A program made the translations under genes and the position numbers. DNA of 64,000 bases, taken from Owenia fusiformis (lineage: Eukaryota > Annelida > Polychaeta > Sabellida > Oweniidae). Under the pieces are notes generated by a model. It was not told the origin of the DNA. It did no database searches and worked only from the letters and a program-made list of their open reading frames with translations. Shown one piece after another: positions 1 to 13,512 of this stretch (the first letter of the stretch is position 1; every line of letters starts with the position of its first letter). Location: NCBI GenBank assembly GCA_903813345.2, contig CAIIXF020000001.1, forward strand, positions 52,777,885 through 52,841,884. Direction: 5' to 3'.

Positions 1-56
1 GTTGTCTTAGGGATGACTTGTCTTGGGATGAGTTGTCTTGGGATGAGTTGTCTAGA
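1..56. repeat. short tandem repeat at window edge
   Basis: About three and a half copies of a 15-16 base unit resembling TTGTCTTGGGATGAG lie at the very start, so the array probably extends beyond the window. No coding content is seen. Confidence 0.8.
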
Positions 57-220
57 AACCTTAGATATGAACCCCACTTAAGTAACAACACAATGGAATG
101 GAGTTAGTAAATTATCTACAACAATTATAAGAAATATTTTAATTTCATTCAAAATGTACTTTGAAATACTGAAATACTGTAATCTTCATTTATGGAGGAA
201 ATAAAGGTAATACATACATA

Positions 221-1095
221 CACTCCCCTCCATAAGTTTGGCAACCTTTTTCCCCCATTGAACTACGTGTTAAAGCCTCTCTACGTTTGGATTTTTATTT
301 ACTTAACCGGCGATGAAATAACTTATAATATTGATGGAAACGTAACTTGACTTTATTTCCAATACCTCCAAATTTTCTCAATTTTTTTCCTCAATTACAA
401 TAGGTCGAAAATCGATGATAAATTTGATGGATTTTTGAAAATCGTCATTCCCATGTAATCCAATGGGAAATGGAGGGTTCGGGGCAAATCAGAAATCAGG
501 ATATCTTTTCAGTAAAAGATTCAGTAAAAAATATTTTTATATAGAAAATTGAATTGTCTAACTTTTATGAACACTAAGTGTTTAGTTTATTTGATGAATA
601 TTAAAGTTACAGCGCTTCAAAGTCATTTTTGAAAATAATTTTTCGCCTCCTGTGTTATTTCAATGGGAGAGGTTTTTTGAAAAACAATTTTGACTTTAAA
701 GCCTTATAACTTTGTTGAACCTGAAGAAACATATCAATTTTTTGTTAAATAAAGTTAGCAAATTCAATTACCTGCCTAACTAGTATTTTTTGCAAGGACT
801 CAGATGGATGGATATTCTGTCATATGACTTGCGGCAAACTTACCATTTCCCATTGGTTAACATGGGAATGTCGATTTTTAAAAATTCATTAATTTTATCA
901 TCAATTTTCGACCTATTGTAATTTAGGGAAAAAATTGAGAAAATTTGGAGGTATTGGAATTAAAGTCAAATTACGTTTCCATCAATAGTAGAAGTATTTT
1001 CATAGCAGGTTAAGTAAATAAAAATTTAAAGGCAAAGAGGCTTTAACACGTAGTTCAATGGGGGAAAAAGGTTGCCAAACTTATGGAGGGGAGTG
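221..1095. mobile_element. 875-bp terminal-inverted-repeat element, non-autonomous
   Basis: The ends are inverted copies beginning CACTCCCCTCCATAAGTTTG, and the match runs about 60 bases inward on each side (221-285 against 1030-1095). The element is flanked by TA on both sides, the target duplication expected of the IS630-Tc1-mariner group. No transposase reading frame is present, so this is a MITE-like derivative. Family assignment rests only on the TA duplication. Confidence 0.75.
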
Positions 1096-4000
1096 TATAT
1101 TATACTGCCATTTTTCTCAAAAAGTGGGAATGTTCCCTGTTTACAGCTAGGGTAACCCTGTCCATATACAAGTATATAGGCGTTCATGAGAAAGGTTTGC
1201 GACTTCCCAGATTCCAAATATGAGCATTGCCTTGGGTTATTAAAATTGGAGGAAAATGCCTCCTATGCACAAACCAAAAAGTCTCATTTTATATTCCAGT
1301 ATTCTTCATATATATTAATTCAATAAAATAAATCAAAATGAACACATGTTGACATGCATTATGTTGATAATCAATGTAATTACATAATTGGAATTCATTA
1401 TAAATTCGGCAATAATGAAATCTCGTTGCAAAACATCATGTCATGCTTTAAAAGCAAACATAAAAGCCAAATACAAGGAGCTAGAAGCACACTGTCTTTC
1501 GCAAAGGTCGGAAAATTGATCTTTTTTTTACTTTTTACTGAGTTTTGGTTAATAATATTGAACATGGTACGACGACATTTATCCATTATGCATTGGATAT
1601 ATATCCAAAAGGGACGTGCTCACCTTGAGGGTTTCCATGTTAAAAAATGAAAGGACAGCACAAGTCTGTTGCTTTGGGACACCCTGTATTTGAAATTATA
1701 TAAATGAATTACTAAGTTTCGACTTATCTAAACCACTCTGATTTATCGGAGTGCCTCTTTATCTATTCCAAAGCTTGCTAGAGAACTATCATGAGACAAA
1801 AAGTGTTTCTGGTCAACGCATCCAATCAGTCCGTATTGGAGGAGATTATTGCGCATGGAATATACCAATTCATTTTCCCCTTTGTAAACTTTATTTCATT
1901 TTGAAGAAAACTAATTTCTGACTGGTCTTATTCCTACAATGAAGGGAAGTGACTATATACCTACCATCAATATCGGTATCTCATCATCATTTTTATTAGC
2001 ATGTCACGTTTAAAGTTAATTAAAGAATAGGATTTGTTATAATTTTTTGATCAAATCAATTATTCTGTTTTCCCGTTTAGCAGCTTCACCGGGGAAAATG
2101 GCATTCGGATTCCCCGTAACGCCCTGTGTACAAACCAAGGATGATTCGCTCCCAAGGTTCCAACTCGATATTCGAACTTGATCTTGATCGACGACAACAT
2201 TCAACATGTCCTTTTTGACATCATAACTTACTATAAATTCATGATCAGTGATCCAAAAGATTTGAACTATTCTTGATCAATTCTTGTGTTTTAAATTTTT
2301 TGTTTGTAAATACGACCAAAAATTGCAATTCAAATTTTGAAGTGAAAAATTGCGACTGTTTGGTAATCACGAAATGACTCCATATCATATGGCAGAATAT
2401 CGAGTTGGAACCCTGGGAGCCAGTCCTTCTGGTGTTCAGGCTCTGCATAAGCGTTCGCTACGCTAATGATAGACGTCAACATACACTCAAATTAATTGAC
2501 AGGATACGGATAGAGTAGCATTCTGATACTCATAACATCTTTCTGTTTCATCGGAAACATCAGGGCTGAGAAGAAATGAGATGCCATGGTTATCATGATG
2601 ATAGAGGAGATACCAGTAAATAGCCAAGACGCCAAGTAAACCCCATAGCATTGCATAAGTAGTTCTAGGTTTCAAGGATAGTATAGGTTTGTTTCAATTG
2701 CACCGAATTTGTGTTAATGGTGTTACGTCATTGAAAACGAAGAAGCTTGTAAGGTACAATGTAACAGCAAGTCTGATTTAATAACGGTTCAGAATTATGA
2801 AATTTCCGTCTCGCATGAATATTCATCCTCCTAAGCAGGTATCCAGAATCCGTACCTCCTTCTTTCCGCCCGATTTAACTGAATCACGTGATCTTATTAT
2901 GTGCGATGACTTATACATGATTTCTGTCGCAGTGTTGCAACAGCCAATCAGATTGCGAGTTCTTAATCGGGGAAAGGCTAACTGCTTATCGCAGGGGGTA
3001 AAAAGAGAGAATATATTCTGGATTGTGAAGCCCTGTGATCGGAGGATGATGAATATTATTTGTGCAAATTTCTGTAATCACGCGGTCCTAACTTCGACCG
3101 TTAATTTGAATAATTAACGGTCGACCGCGTGTTAATATTATTAACCAAATGTTTGAAAATTACAATTAAGTTTGTACTTGGTAAATTAACAAATATAAAG
3201 AAAGAATAACACTAAATCACACATATATAGAGATTATCCTATATGAGGTTTAGGATATCGGGATTATCCCGAGGCAAATACAATATATCGGATATTTATT
3301 GCATTGCTTTGACGTGTACTGCATGGGTTGAATTGACCCTTCGGTAATTAAGTTACCACTGTAAGTAAAAATAATATTTTATAAAACTACTTCGTCTGTT
3401 CGGCCCACACATTCATTTTTCATTTTCAATTAGACCTAATAAAGTAAGCTGTAAAATGTGGCGCCCAAAAAGTACTTACGAAACACAGCTGAAAATCATG
3501 AGAACACAAGTGAAAAAAGGTAATCAAATCACTTAATCCCGATCTATGATCTAATGCGAGGAAACGATGATTGACATCTCTTCCTACACTAGAGTAATTG
3601 ATTGTATACCTGAAAAGTGAAATTTGTATAAAGAATAGCCTAGCAGAGACCATATGGTTCTTGCGCTATTTGCTAAGTAGGAAAGTATCTACATACAGTT
3701 TAGAGGCAATTAGAGGAGTCGTATCTGAGAAGACTACTGTAGTAAATAGGTGTTTGCGATAAACGAATTGCTATCTCTCCTCTATTACAGATAACATGTT
3801 ATCTGTTTTTAATGTGATGTGCGTATGTATTTCACTAAGGTTCTAAAATAAAAAGGACTGAGTTTCTAAACTATACATAACTTAGTCTATCTTTGAGAAT
3901 CCGATGAAGAAACTCGTTTTAGTTTCAAAAATCAGTGGTCCCCCATCTGGTTATACAGACGTTAAAGTCCCCTTCTAAAGTTTGAAAATATTTTTTATCA

Positions 4001-5901
4001 TTCATTTACTGTTTTTTTAAAGTTGTGAGCATTTCATTTCTCAAATATTCAAATTTCCCGCCATTTTTCAAAAAAGTTGAAATTTTTTAATCTTCAAATA
4101 TTTCTTATAATGCATTTCAAGAAAGATTATATTTTTAACCCAGATGCAAAGATTGAACAAAGGACACACTATTTCAATAATAAAATGCCATATTTAATGG
4201 GCCACTTCAATGTTTTAGCATATCAAAAATACTTTGCAACATTATATTAGTGATGTCACTATACTAAGGTGGCAAAAACTTTTTGAAAAATTTTAATTTT
4301 TTTTCGATGTCAATCTTTTCTAAATATGTAGAGTTCAATAATAAACCAATGTTGATTGTCTAACCAGGTTAAAAGGAAGAATATATTATGTTTAAGATAT
4401 CATTGTACCATTGGTTTCTATAAGAACCATTTCTCGCTTATTTATGAACCGATTTTCTTAATTTTTTCGGCAAAAAACATGCGAGGACATCAATTGGTAT
4501 GAATTGTGGCTAATCAAAAGATATATGTGACCTCAACTTTTGGAACAAAAAGTCCATCAAAAACCACTTTTTGAAATCTAAAAAAAAAGTTTCACATATC
4601 ACATTTTGATAAAATTGGGTAAGATTAAAAGCCAGAGTGGTTTAAACTTTATATGGGGACTTTAACAAAATGGATGAATTTCAGTAGGAGAAAGACTTTT
4701 TTATTTTCACCATATTCACCAAAAAGAGGACGGTTGATCTCATCTGTATCTAAATATTACATGTTAATTGTATCCTCCGATCATCCGATTACTAAAAACC
4801 TAGTCAGTCACGAGCAAATATCTCCAGCAACTTCAACAATCGAGTGAGAATTCACTCACTTCAGCAACCAGGACGTATCTGGTGAATTTTGAAGTCCTTT
4901 GATGTATATACTCGTATCTGATTCGCTTTTCAGTAATTATTAACTTGCGGGTAAACCATTTAGATACCAATCGACCTCCTTCTTGGTGACAATGATGAAA
5001 ACAAATATTTCATACGACAGAAGTACATCCCATTTGTTATTAAGACCGTATTTGTAACCAGGTGATCTGAGGACCAGTGAGAACAACTGAGTTTTGCCTT
5101 CAGTAAAAGTTCAAATGAAGTGTAATTCCCGACCAGGGCTCAATAACCTATCGACTTTGATTTTTTCCTCTATCATATTACATTTCACAATGCATTTTGG
5201 CCAAGGGTCGATGTTGCCCACATTAGGGGTACATCCGATCATTGTAATGTGCGTGTAACTCCTCATAAATCCGAAGAATGCCGACTGTACTTAACTTAGT
5301 ACTATCCAATGCTGCAGACCAGGCATTTATTCATCAACATCTAATATATAATGCCCACAACGCCAAATACGTTTAAGCGTTATATGGCACGAGGGGAAAA
5401 CAAATCGCAGTTAGGAATATGTAACAAAAAGTACACCCGGCCATGAAGAAACAAACTAAACCTTCCAACCAATAATGACCATAAGCACCAACCCATTTGT
5501 GATTTTGTACACTTTAACTTCACTCGAACAACTAAATTTCTTAAAATTGTTGAATGTTTACTATCCCTCTCCATTGGGAAGTTTGTTAAAGTAATTATTT
5601 TAACGGCCATAATAAGGTAAAGCAAGTATTAGGTATCCATGTGAGTGGACATTGTTTAACTGACCTAAATTCTCATTCCCATGACACAAATTCATCTATA
5701 TCTCATTTATAATTGACTTATAGATCGTGTTCAAGTTTCTTATAGAATTAAGTACGAAACGATATTGTATCTCGAGACCTAGTTTGTCATTAAGTCAAAT
5801 AAATGAGCAATACCCCAGCTTGGACACCTTGTACTTTTCTACTGAACAATAATTTTCAATTTCCATCCATTTAAGAACGACGCGCGCAAGCAATTGTAAC
5901 G

Positions 5902-5924
5902 NNNNNNNNNNNNNNNNNNNNNNN
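5902..5924. other. assembly gap (run of N)
   Basis: Twenty-three N characters. The flanks are GC-rich compared with the surroundings (CGCGCGC on the left, GGGCCGAGCC on the right), which may explain the break. Confidence 0.99.
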
Positions 5925-8390
5925 GGGCCGAGCCGTTACACAATAATTAAAATAGGTTATTCAGTGTAATAGGAAGGAACATGTGTTAACTGAAATAATT
6001 GATTTATAAACTACTTCAATTTCTTATAGAAAGAGGTTTGAATAACAGGTATATTTTTCAGACATTCATTTTAAGGTCATTCGAAAGAAATATCTCATTT
6101 TCACAGACACTTGGTTCGAATTTTGATCTTCTCGACAATCATTCATAACGCATAGTTGGACTTCACTTGTCCTCCGGTCACACGGATTTTTTTCATTCCC
6201 ATCTCCATACGCTTGGTTTTACATAGTGGATAATTCATGTTCTTTTGTATGTCATAAATATCAATTTAATGTACTTATTCCAAGTGTGGCACAAAATTGG
6301 ATGATCACAGACCACAACCTCCATGCATGTTAAAATCCCAACATTGACTGGACAGTCTACATGCAAACTTGTTATACCGTATTATAAAATAGATCTGTAT
6401 TCATTTTAGGGTATCACTTTAAAGATACTTTATCTACGTCATGATGAATCAAGAAATGACTGCTATTACCACACTTGACGGCCACTTTCCACAAACATTG
6501 AAATCTCATATACCGGTAATTCTTTTCCACGATTCAGGGATCAATCTTAATATGGTTCAGCTCGCGAACGGTATTCATTATCGACTGTATTCACATTAGC
6601 TATATCAAAGAGAGAATCAGATATAGCGAGCAGGCTAAACAAAAAATTGTTTCAATTTTAAAATCTTTTTGGCTCATGTCATTCCTTGTCATGTCTATTT
6701 TTTGAAAATCACAAATACTTCATTCCAGGAAAACTAAAGATTTTTACAATAATTGTACTTATTTTCCCATACGAATGGTTACCATTCTTATTATTTTGGA
6801 GAATTTAAACATTTTTCACTCATATTTGCACTTTAAATCATTAATAATTTCACCAATTTATAACATATTGTGAATCTTTTGGGAGATATTGTATTTGATA
6901 TTGTAAGGAATATATTGGTAGGTCAATTATACATGTTGCTTGTAATTTTGTCACCCACTATAGATCATATGATTCTGTCTTTAACAAATCTTGAAACTTT
7001 AACTGCCAAAGAGTAAAAGTCAATTTTGCTGTTTAAAATTTGGTTGATTTTTAAAACATCCTTTACCATTAGTTCGACTTCGCTTCTTAAATGAGAGCTT
7101 CGTCTTTGTAACTAGACTCTGCCAGAGACATGTATATGTCTCTGACTCTGCGCGCAGGTATGAGCAAATGAATAAATGAAAAACAAGCAAAAATCACAAG
7201 TCGACGGTCGTTTTTTAAAAAGGAATCATCGATGAGGTCAGTTGAATCTGAACCAAAGGCATCATCTTATACATCATACATAATGTACATAGTGTTGCGT
7301 AAAAACATCGTTCCAACAGGTTCTACAATGTATATGTCATTGTCGGAGCAGTTCGTTTTTCTCGAGAGAACAAAATATGACATTTTAATCCATTAGCTTG
7401 CATTCCTCAAAGATTAGATTATATTGGAAGCTTTTAAACAAGAAAACTTTAATTAACAATCACGTACATTACACGTGGCTTTTTAATAGAAAAATAAAAT
7501 GTCATGGTGTCAAAACTCGATATTTTGGTACATTATATCTCTTATTTAGGACATTTGAATATAGTGATATCTTTCAAGTTGCATTGTATGTTTGAAACAG
7601 TTCAAATTCAGGCATATTAATCGTTACAGTTCTAGGTTGACAAATTGCAAGCAATATACAATGTATATACGATTTTCCAATAAATAGTTATATGTAATTA
7701 AATGTATTGGACCGAAATACCAGAACATGAGGCCATAAGTTCACTCGAAATGTTTCTAAAAATAATTTTTCTGACAATAATTTGGTAAGATCCCGCAGAT
7801 CTTAGCTAAACATTGAGCGTCCAAGAATTGAGTACATGGTCCGGGGTCTGATTGATGATTTTTTGTCAATCAACACCTTTCTTGAAGTGAAGGAATCTGC
7901 TGTTTGATATAACTGACCTTCCTGCCTTCGTTTATAAGTCGAATGAAACGTATTTGGTATTATCACTGGTACCCTTCGAAGCTTTTTAAGGGACATGAAT
8001 TTTTTTCGGAATTGTCGTTTTTTAAATTAATTTATTTTGATTTTTGAATTAGATTTTTTAATTCTATTTTCACTTCAAAAATCAAGACATATGCACCTCC
8101 CTTAATATTGCTTCAAATGTTGCTGCGCTATCGTGTGCTACGGATCCTTCATGTACCATGGACTACAACACGTTATTTGAAGCGATACTCACCAGCCTGC
8201 ATGCTTGTCAGGAAGAGGGGAACTCTTAGAGGTGACCTCATCATAACGCCCAAACGTGTCAGGAACACATAGATACTTGAATGATCTTGATTGGGCGTCA
8301 GGTTGCAGAGAAATCGTAATTTTACTGAGTGGCTTCACGAAAAAATAAAAAGGCTATACGCCAAGTTAATGTCTGAGAAACAATACAAAA

Positions 8391-8566
8391 TGTCGATGCA
8401 CTGATTACATAATTCATAACTTCAACCTTATAGCTTAGAAACCTAAATCATATATTCAAAATCATTTTATATTATTTTCTGTCGCATTGTGTACTCCAAA
8501 TTGTGAAAAAAATGATTTTAGTTTTTGGTAATTTTTTGACCTCTGCTAATGACAGGTATAATTCAA
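8391..8566. repeat. dispersed repeat, copy 1
   Basis: About 175 bases closely matching 16973-17168 in the same orientation. Shared blocks include TAGCTTAGAAACCTAAATCA and TTTTTTGACCTCTGCTAATG. The second copy lies beside a Tc1/mariner transposase remnant, so both are probably non-coding parts of the same transposon family. Confidence 0.7.
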
Positions 8567-9441
8567 TCTTGACACGTATACAAGTGAATATTCCGAAGCA
8601 CTCGATTTGTTTTGTACTACGGAATATAACTTATCATTTCAGTAAAAATGATGACTTTATCCTGCGGAAATGGAGATTGTGTTCCACAACAAGTTCAGAG
8701 GGCAACACAATATAGTGCAGTTTTCTAGAGATAACAATTTCATATCTGCGGGTAGATAGCGTGTTTACATTTGCTAAAACGTGAATATAGAACAATTGTC
8801 ATAACTTTCTGAAACTCTTATTTCACACAGGAAACTCTCTCATCTATGTGAGATCTTAAAAGATGGTAGCCCACTTGAAATATACAACATTTATTAATGA
8901 TCAACATATGACCACCACATCATGTTTTGCTAAATATGCAAAGTCTATATGTACAGGGTGGGCCAAACATTATGACTGAATGTATAAAATATCAATTTCG
9001 AATTGATTTGAGTCATGACTATTATGACTGTAAAATTGTCGCTTTGAATTTCATCCTGAATTCTGTAATTGTTCAATAGACCCCTAGTGCCCGTCTACCT
9101 TCATTTTTCAAAAACTCGTAAACATTTGTAAAACTAATTTGCGCATATCCTGCCAAAAATTTATGGAAATTCATGCATTTTCAAAATGTTATATCTGAAT
9201 AAAAAATGTGGACGGGTTATTGGTCAACCCTGTATATACTTATCACATCAGGAGAGAAATGGTCTTGCAGAAATATTTCTTCAACACATCTTTTACCTAT
9301 AACAAAATCTTGAACATGAGCTCAATGAACTAACATATTTGATAAAAACTGACATTTTGAATGATTTCAGAGGGTGATATCATGCCTTGAGGGAAAATGT
9401 CGAGTAATTGCTCTAAAGGTGGATTCAAAATAAGTATCCTC

Positions 9442-9447
9442 TTTATT
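9442..9447 (-). promoter_or_regulatory. possible polyadenylation signal of the GPCR gene
   Basis: AATAAA on the minus strand about 290 bases past the GPCR stop codon. It is the first canonical hexamer seen downstream. In AT-rich sequence such a hexamer can occur by chance. Confidence 0.3.
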
Positions 9448-9733
9448 CCATGGGACACCTTTTACAGACAAATCTAAGATGAAACTGAGAAAGCAATTCT
9501 AAATTTGCGGGTCGCATTTGTGGGCCACGCTGTAGCTAACTGTTAACTTAATGGTTGGATCTAAATGGTTTTCTTATTCAAAACAAGTTCAATTAATTTC
9601 GATTGATGTGAATAATTAAAGGACTGCAACCGTGACTCTCAATTACATAGAGTGTTCAAGTGATTGGCTTCATGGATAATTATATATATCAATAAATATT
9701 TAAGTCAACCACAACTACATAAATTATAACGTT

Positions 9734-10960
9734 TCATATTTCAGTTTCTTTTTTCAGGTTTGTGTCGGGTTTCACTTCTTTGATTTCCAATACAAACGTG
9801 TGTGTAGCACTCATCTCAATACACTGTGACTGCGCTGACTGGGTTGATACGATCGGTGTCGATACGAATGATTTAAACTTATAGTGCCGATAGGTGGAGT
9901 TCACATTGCGCTGACATTGAGCATTCTGTTCCATTGTTATGCATCGGAAGAAATCCAAAACTGTTTTTCTAAAAGGTACGTTAATTGAGTAGTAAAGAAT
10001 AAAATTCAAAGTGAAGTTTAAACTTTGCATAAAGTTTGTGACGATAGCTGCGATTTCAAAATTGGGACTCGTGGACGATTCTTCCCGAAAAATACTTATT
10101 AACTTCAAAACTTCAGCAGGGAATACTAAGAGCAAAAATATGATAACGATAGCAACGAGAATGTGTGTTAAACGATTGCTCGATGACGTCACTGATCTGT
10201 TACCATGACAATCAGGCATTCTGAATGATTTTCTTAATGTCTTTATCAAACAAACATTACTGATGATTAGAAGGATGAAGGGGATGACGGCTCCGATTAG
10301 ACTCCATAACAGTTTATATACAAGATACCCCTGTTTGTAATCAGGATCGTTTAATACACCAATATCTGCCATATACATTCCTTTTGATTTTGTTCCATAG
10401 TTTCTGATCTTTAGTGTCCAGTATCTAGGAAGAGCCAAGATGGCCGATATAACATAAACCAAGACTAACGTGACCTTGACCTTTGTCAAGGTCATACAAC
10501 TCCGTGCCCTTAATGGAAAAAGCACGACCGTGGCTCGACTAACGGCCATAACTACAGTTAACGCTGTTGAGGAGAGTATGAACATATTGATGATCCCAGA
10601 ATGGTACACTCTGTAGTAAAGCATGAAGCATTCTGAGTCGTAGATAATAGTTCGGTGCATAAAGCCAAGAGGAAATTCAGCCACACAGAAAAGAAAATCC
10701 GAAACTGCCAAAGCAATAAGGAAAATATGTCCAGACTTTTCCATTTCATCCATTTTAGCTTGAAGTTGTTTTCGGGTTAGTATTATCATATTAAGTAGAT
10801 TACCCAATATTCCCAGTGATAATACTATCGGTAAAGCAATCGTCTCAACCCAATACCTTACAAGCGTGGCAGAGGTTTCCCATTTATCATCTTCTCCAAA
10901 ATCGGTCGTATTTTCGAAATGCGATGTGACCACGTCATGTTCATACGAGTCCTCATTCAT
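9734..10960 (-). CDS. class A (rhodopsin-like) GPCR, neuropeptide/FMRFamide-receptor-like
   Basis: Intronless receptor of 408 residues in the plasma membrane, predicted to signal through G proteins on binding a ligand, probably a peptide. The start is the ATG at 10960. The frame remains open two codons further to a GTG, but an in-frame TAA lies at 10997-10999. Seen: N-glycosylation site N17; seven hydrophobic segments at about 40-62, 78-100, 122-146, 163-181, 215-240, 267-286 and 303-326; TM1 GN (N54); TM2 LAVSD (D88); TM4 tryptophan; TM7 NFILY at 319-323 in place of NPxxY, followed by an FRK helix-8 start and a Ser/Thr-rich tail. Odd points: the DRY motif reads SRA (141-143) and the second extracellular loop has no cysteine, so the usual TM3-loop disulfide appears absent. 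No close ligand assignment is possible from sequence. Other class A subfamilies remain possible. Confidence 0.88.
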   Translation of the reverse strand: MNEDSYEHDVVTSHFENTTDFGEDDKWETSATLVRYWVETIALPIVLSLGILGNLLNMIILTRKQLQAKMDEMEKSGHIFLIALAVSDFLFCVAEFPLGFMHRTIIYDSECFMLYYRVYHSGIINMFILSSTALTVVMAVSRATVVLFPLRARSCMTLTKVKVTLVLVYVISAILALPRYWTLKIRNYGTKSKGMYMADIGVLNDPDYKQGYLVYKLLWSLIGAVIPFILLIISNVCLIKTLRKSFRMPDCHGNRSVTSSSNRLTHILVAIVIIFLLLVFPAEVLKLISIFREESSTSPNFEIAAIVTNFMQSLNFTLNFILYYSINVPFRKTVLDFFRCITMEQNAQCQRNVNSTYRHYKFKSFVSTPIVSTQSAQSQCIEMSATHTFVLEIKEVKPDTNLKKETEI

Positions 10961-11200
10961 AGTCACTGGTTTGATATCTAACCCTGCACTGTCTAATTAA
11001 ACATCACGGCATTCATTTCCTTCTTGGTCAATGAGATCATATTGACATTCAAACGCTTTAAATAATATGCGGGTAATCTTAGTCTCCTTAGTCTATTGTT
11101 GAGAATTAACGAAGTTTGATGCCCTAGTGATTTCTCTTCGCGTTGTATGTCCATCCCAATTAGGCTTGTCTCTTAAGAATTATTGTCGATGCACTTATAT

Positions 11201-11723
11201 TACACTGGTGATCCACTCGATTACGCTGGTTTCGGTAACAAAATGTCGGAACATCGAAGCTACGATTTTTCTTCTTTACTTATTTCACACCTTGTAGGCA
11301 GAATTCTCACGGCATTTTTAACACAAACGTGTATCAGTAACATATGTTTAAGAAAATGTACATATTTGCGAACAAATAGTTCAGAAGACAACAGAATCGT
11401 CGATTTAATCCTTACTTAAGTTACAGAAACGGTATTTCGAAAAACAGTTAAGATCTGCACTTTTAACCCAAACCGTTTATGTAACCTAAGTGAGGAATCA
11501 AAACGACGATTCTGTTGTCTTCTGAGCTATTTTTTCGCAAATATGTACATTTTCTAAAACATATGATACTGATACACGTTTGTGTGAAAAAACGTCGTGG
11601 GGATTCTGCCCACAACGCGTGAAATAGGGAAAAAAAGAAAAATCGTACCTTCGACGTTCCGACATTTTGTTACCGAAACGAACAGTTTCGGTAACCAACG
11701 TAATCGAGTTGATCACCAGTGTA
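11201..11723. mobile_element. palindromic element, about 250-bp arms
   Basis: Left arm starts TACACTGGTGATC and the right arm ends with its inverse. The arms match over about 250 bases around a short centre near 11440-11470, so most of the element would fold into one hairpin. A half copy lies at 47367-47640. The small open frames on both arms are mirror images and not genes. Confidence 0.75.
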
Positions 11724-13400
11724 TTAGCTGATTTGATGTCGTAGTGCTTCGATTGCGTCAACCAACGACTGGAAGCATCTGAAAAATAATGTCAGATTAA
11801 TCTCAAAACGATACTTAGCGTGTTACGTGAAACGTTAATGTGAATCGTATTTCAGTTTATCAACGACTTTTGAAATGAGTTATTAGCCAACTAGCAGATG
11901 TCATCTGAACAAGAGTCTTTTATTCTCAGCAAGAAAAATCAAATTCTGAGAAACGTTGTCTCATAAAATCCCCAGTCCATCAATGATCGAAAGACGTATG
12001 TATTAAACAAATACTGGATGATCGTGAGCTTGATATGGCAGAACATAGATGTTTGCCAGATCGTTCTGTAGTAGGATCTGATTCTCATAGGCTTCAAAGA
12101 ACTACTACAAAAGAATCTGACTGGGGTCGATGTGGCAGAATACCTATTCGAGAAAAAAATATTGGGCGAGGATAGGTATTCTGGTCATATCCAGCTCCTG
12201 ATCATCCAGTATTTGTTTTATTATGCATTATGCATGAAAATAGCGACGGTTATGTCCACCATTTGTGACAACGTTATCTGACTTTACCGTTGTCATTCCG
12301 GTGTGCAGATGAGGTGCTCCCGATTTATTTTTTAATAATCGTAATAAACTTGTATACCGGTATTTGTTTTTGATGAAATTGCTTTGTGGTTATGCTACAC
12401 ATTTATTACTATCAGCATCATTTTACAAATCGAAATAACAAAAAATTCATTGTTTCAAACTCCACTTGATTAACAAGAGGTCATTGTCAAACTCAGTTCA
12501 ATTAATCTGTAATACAGTGTTTAGTTCATATGTCCAGTCAGACTAGTCTTTTTACTAATAAAGATTATTGTAAGTGTTACTAGAATTGAGTTTTGTACGG
12601 TATATGTATTATTCACTTGTATATCTCATATTTCTTATACTTTTGAGTATAAGTATAATAAAGGAATCGTCCCCGTGGTGACCTCGGATCTGGGTCTTAA
12701 CATTTTGAAATTGTTTGTTCGGACTATGGACGACACTAGCAACTGGCGTGCTCTTATATTTGTTAAGGAGTAATATCACCAAATCGAGTCTTAAAGTATT
12801 ATTAAACAAATAAATGTTCAGGGGAAAAATAAATATAAATATACAATAAAAAAGAACTTTGTAACTAAAATAGCTACTAGTGAAATCGGTTCCAATAATT
12901 AGAGTTTTAAAACGTTTCAACATTTTTTACGTTTAACAAATGTAAACAAATGAGGTTTGATCACTAATAAGTGCGTTTTTGGATTGCCCGCGGTGGTGGT
13001 GCATTGCGCAATAGGTAATGAGATTTTTCCCAAGGTATCAAGAAAAAGACCAAAAAGACCCGTAGCGCAAATTACATGATCACATGCGTTCAACAAAAAA
13101 CCTCATTGGTTGACACACGCGGGCAGCCGATAAGGTTGCCACAGTGTAATTACACAGTGAATTAGCGATTTAATTGAGTTTGGATGAACTGCTTTTGTTG
13201 AAAACGCTCGGTCGATTGAGTATCCTGTTAACAATAGGATAGTTTTTAAATAGCAGAAAAAGCAATGGAATCTAGTGCTGCCATCTTTTATTCATCTTTT
13301 AATTTGGGCTAGAGTTCCATTCACTTACATGCTAAAATCTTGGAAAAGAGGCTTAATTTCATGATTTATCAAAGAGTCTTAGTTGAATCTATACTTAGAG

Positions 13401-13512
13401 GTTATGTCACTATGACGTGAAATATGCCTGAGTTCTCCCAATATAGGCCGACCTTGGGAGGCTCTATATTTGGGCAAGAACGAAGGCATATTTCACGTCA
13501 TAGTGACATAAC
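13401..13512. repeat. 112-bp hairpin (MITE-like)
   Basis: Arms of about 29 bases (13401-13429 and 13484-13512) starting GTTATGTCACTATGACGTGA are exact or nearly exact inverse copies around a GC-richer loop. There is no coding content. Confidence 0.75.

Larger units (their letters stand above)
1099..9730. other. gene-poor intergenic region
   Basis: No reading frame here resembles a known protein and all are short. The region holds an assembly gap, dispersed repeats, and a stretch at 2515-2600 that recurs diverged at 26380-26475. One short stretch at 3480-3609 on the minus strand is open and flanked by splice-like sites, but nothing connects to it. Confidence 0.6.

Noticed and set aside
2487-2675. 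Short type II membrane-like frame on the minus strand
   Set aside because: The reported start is TTG; from the first ATG it is only 54 residues. Part of it belongs to a dispersed repeat also seen at 26380-26475.
10961-10966. Longer GPCR start two codons upstream
   Set aside because: The extra codons begin with GTG, not ATG. The ATG at 10960 is the first after an in-frame TAA.
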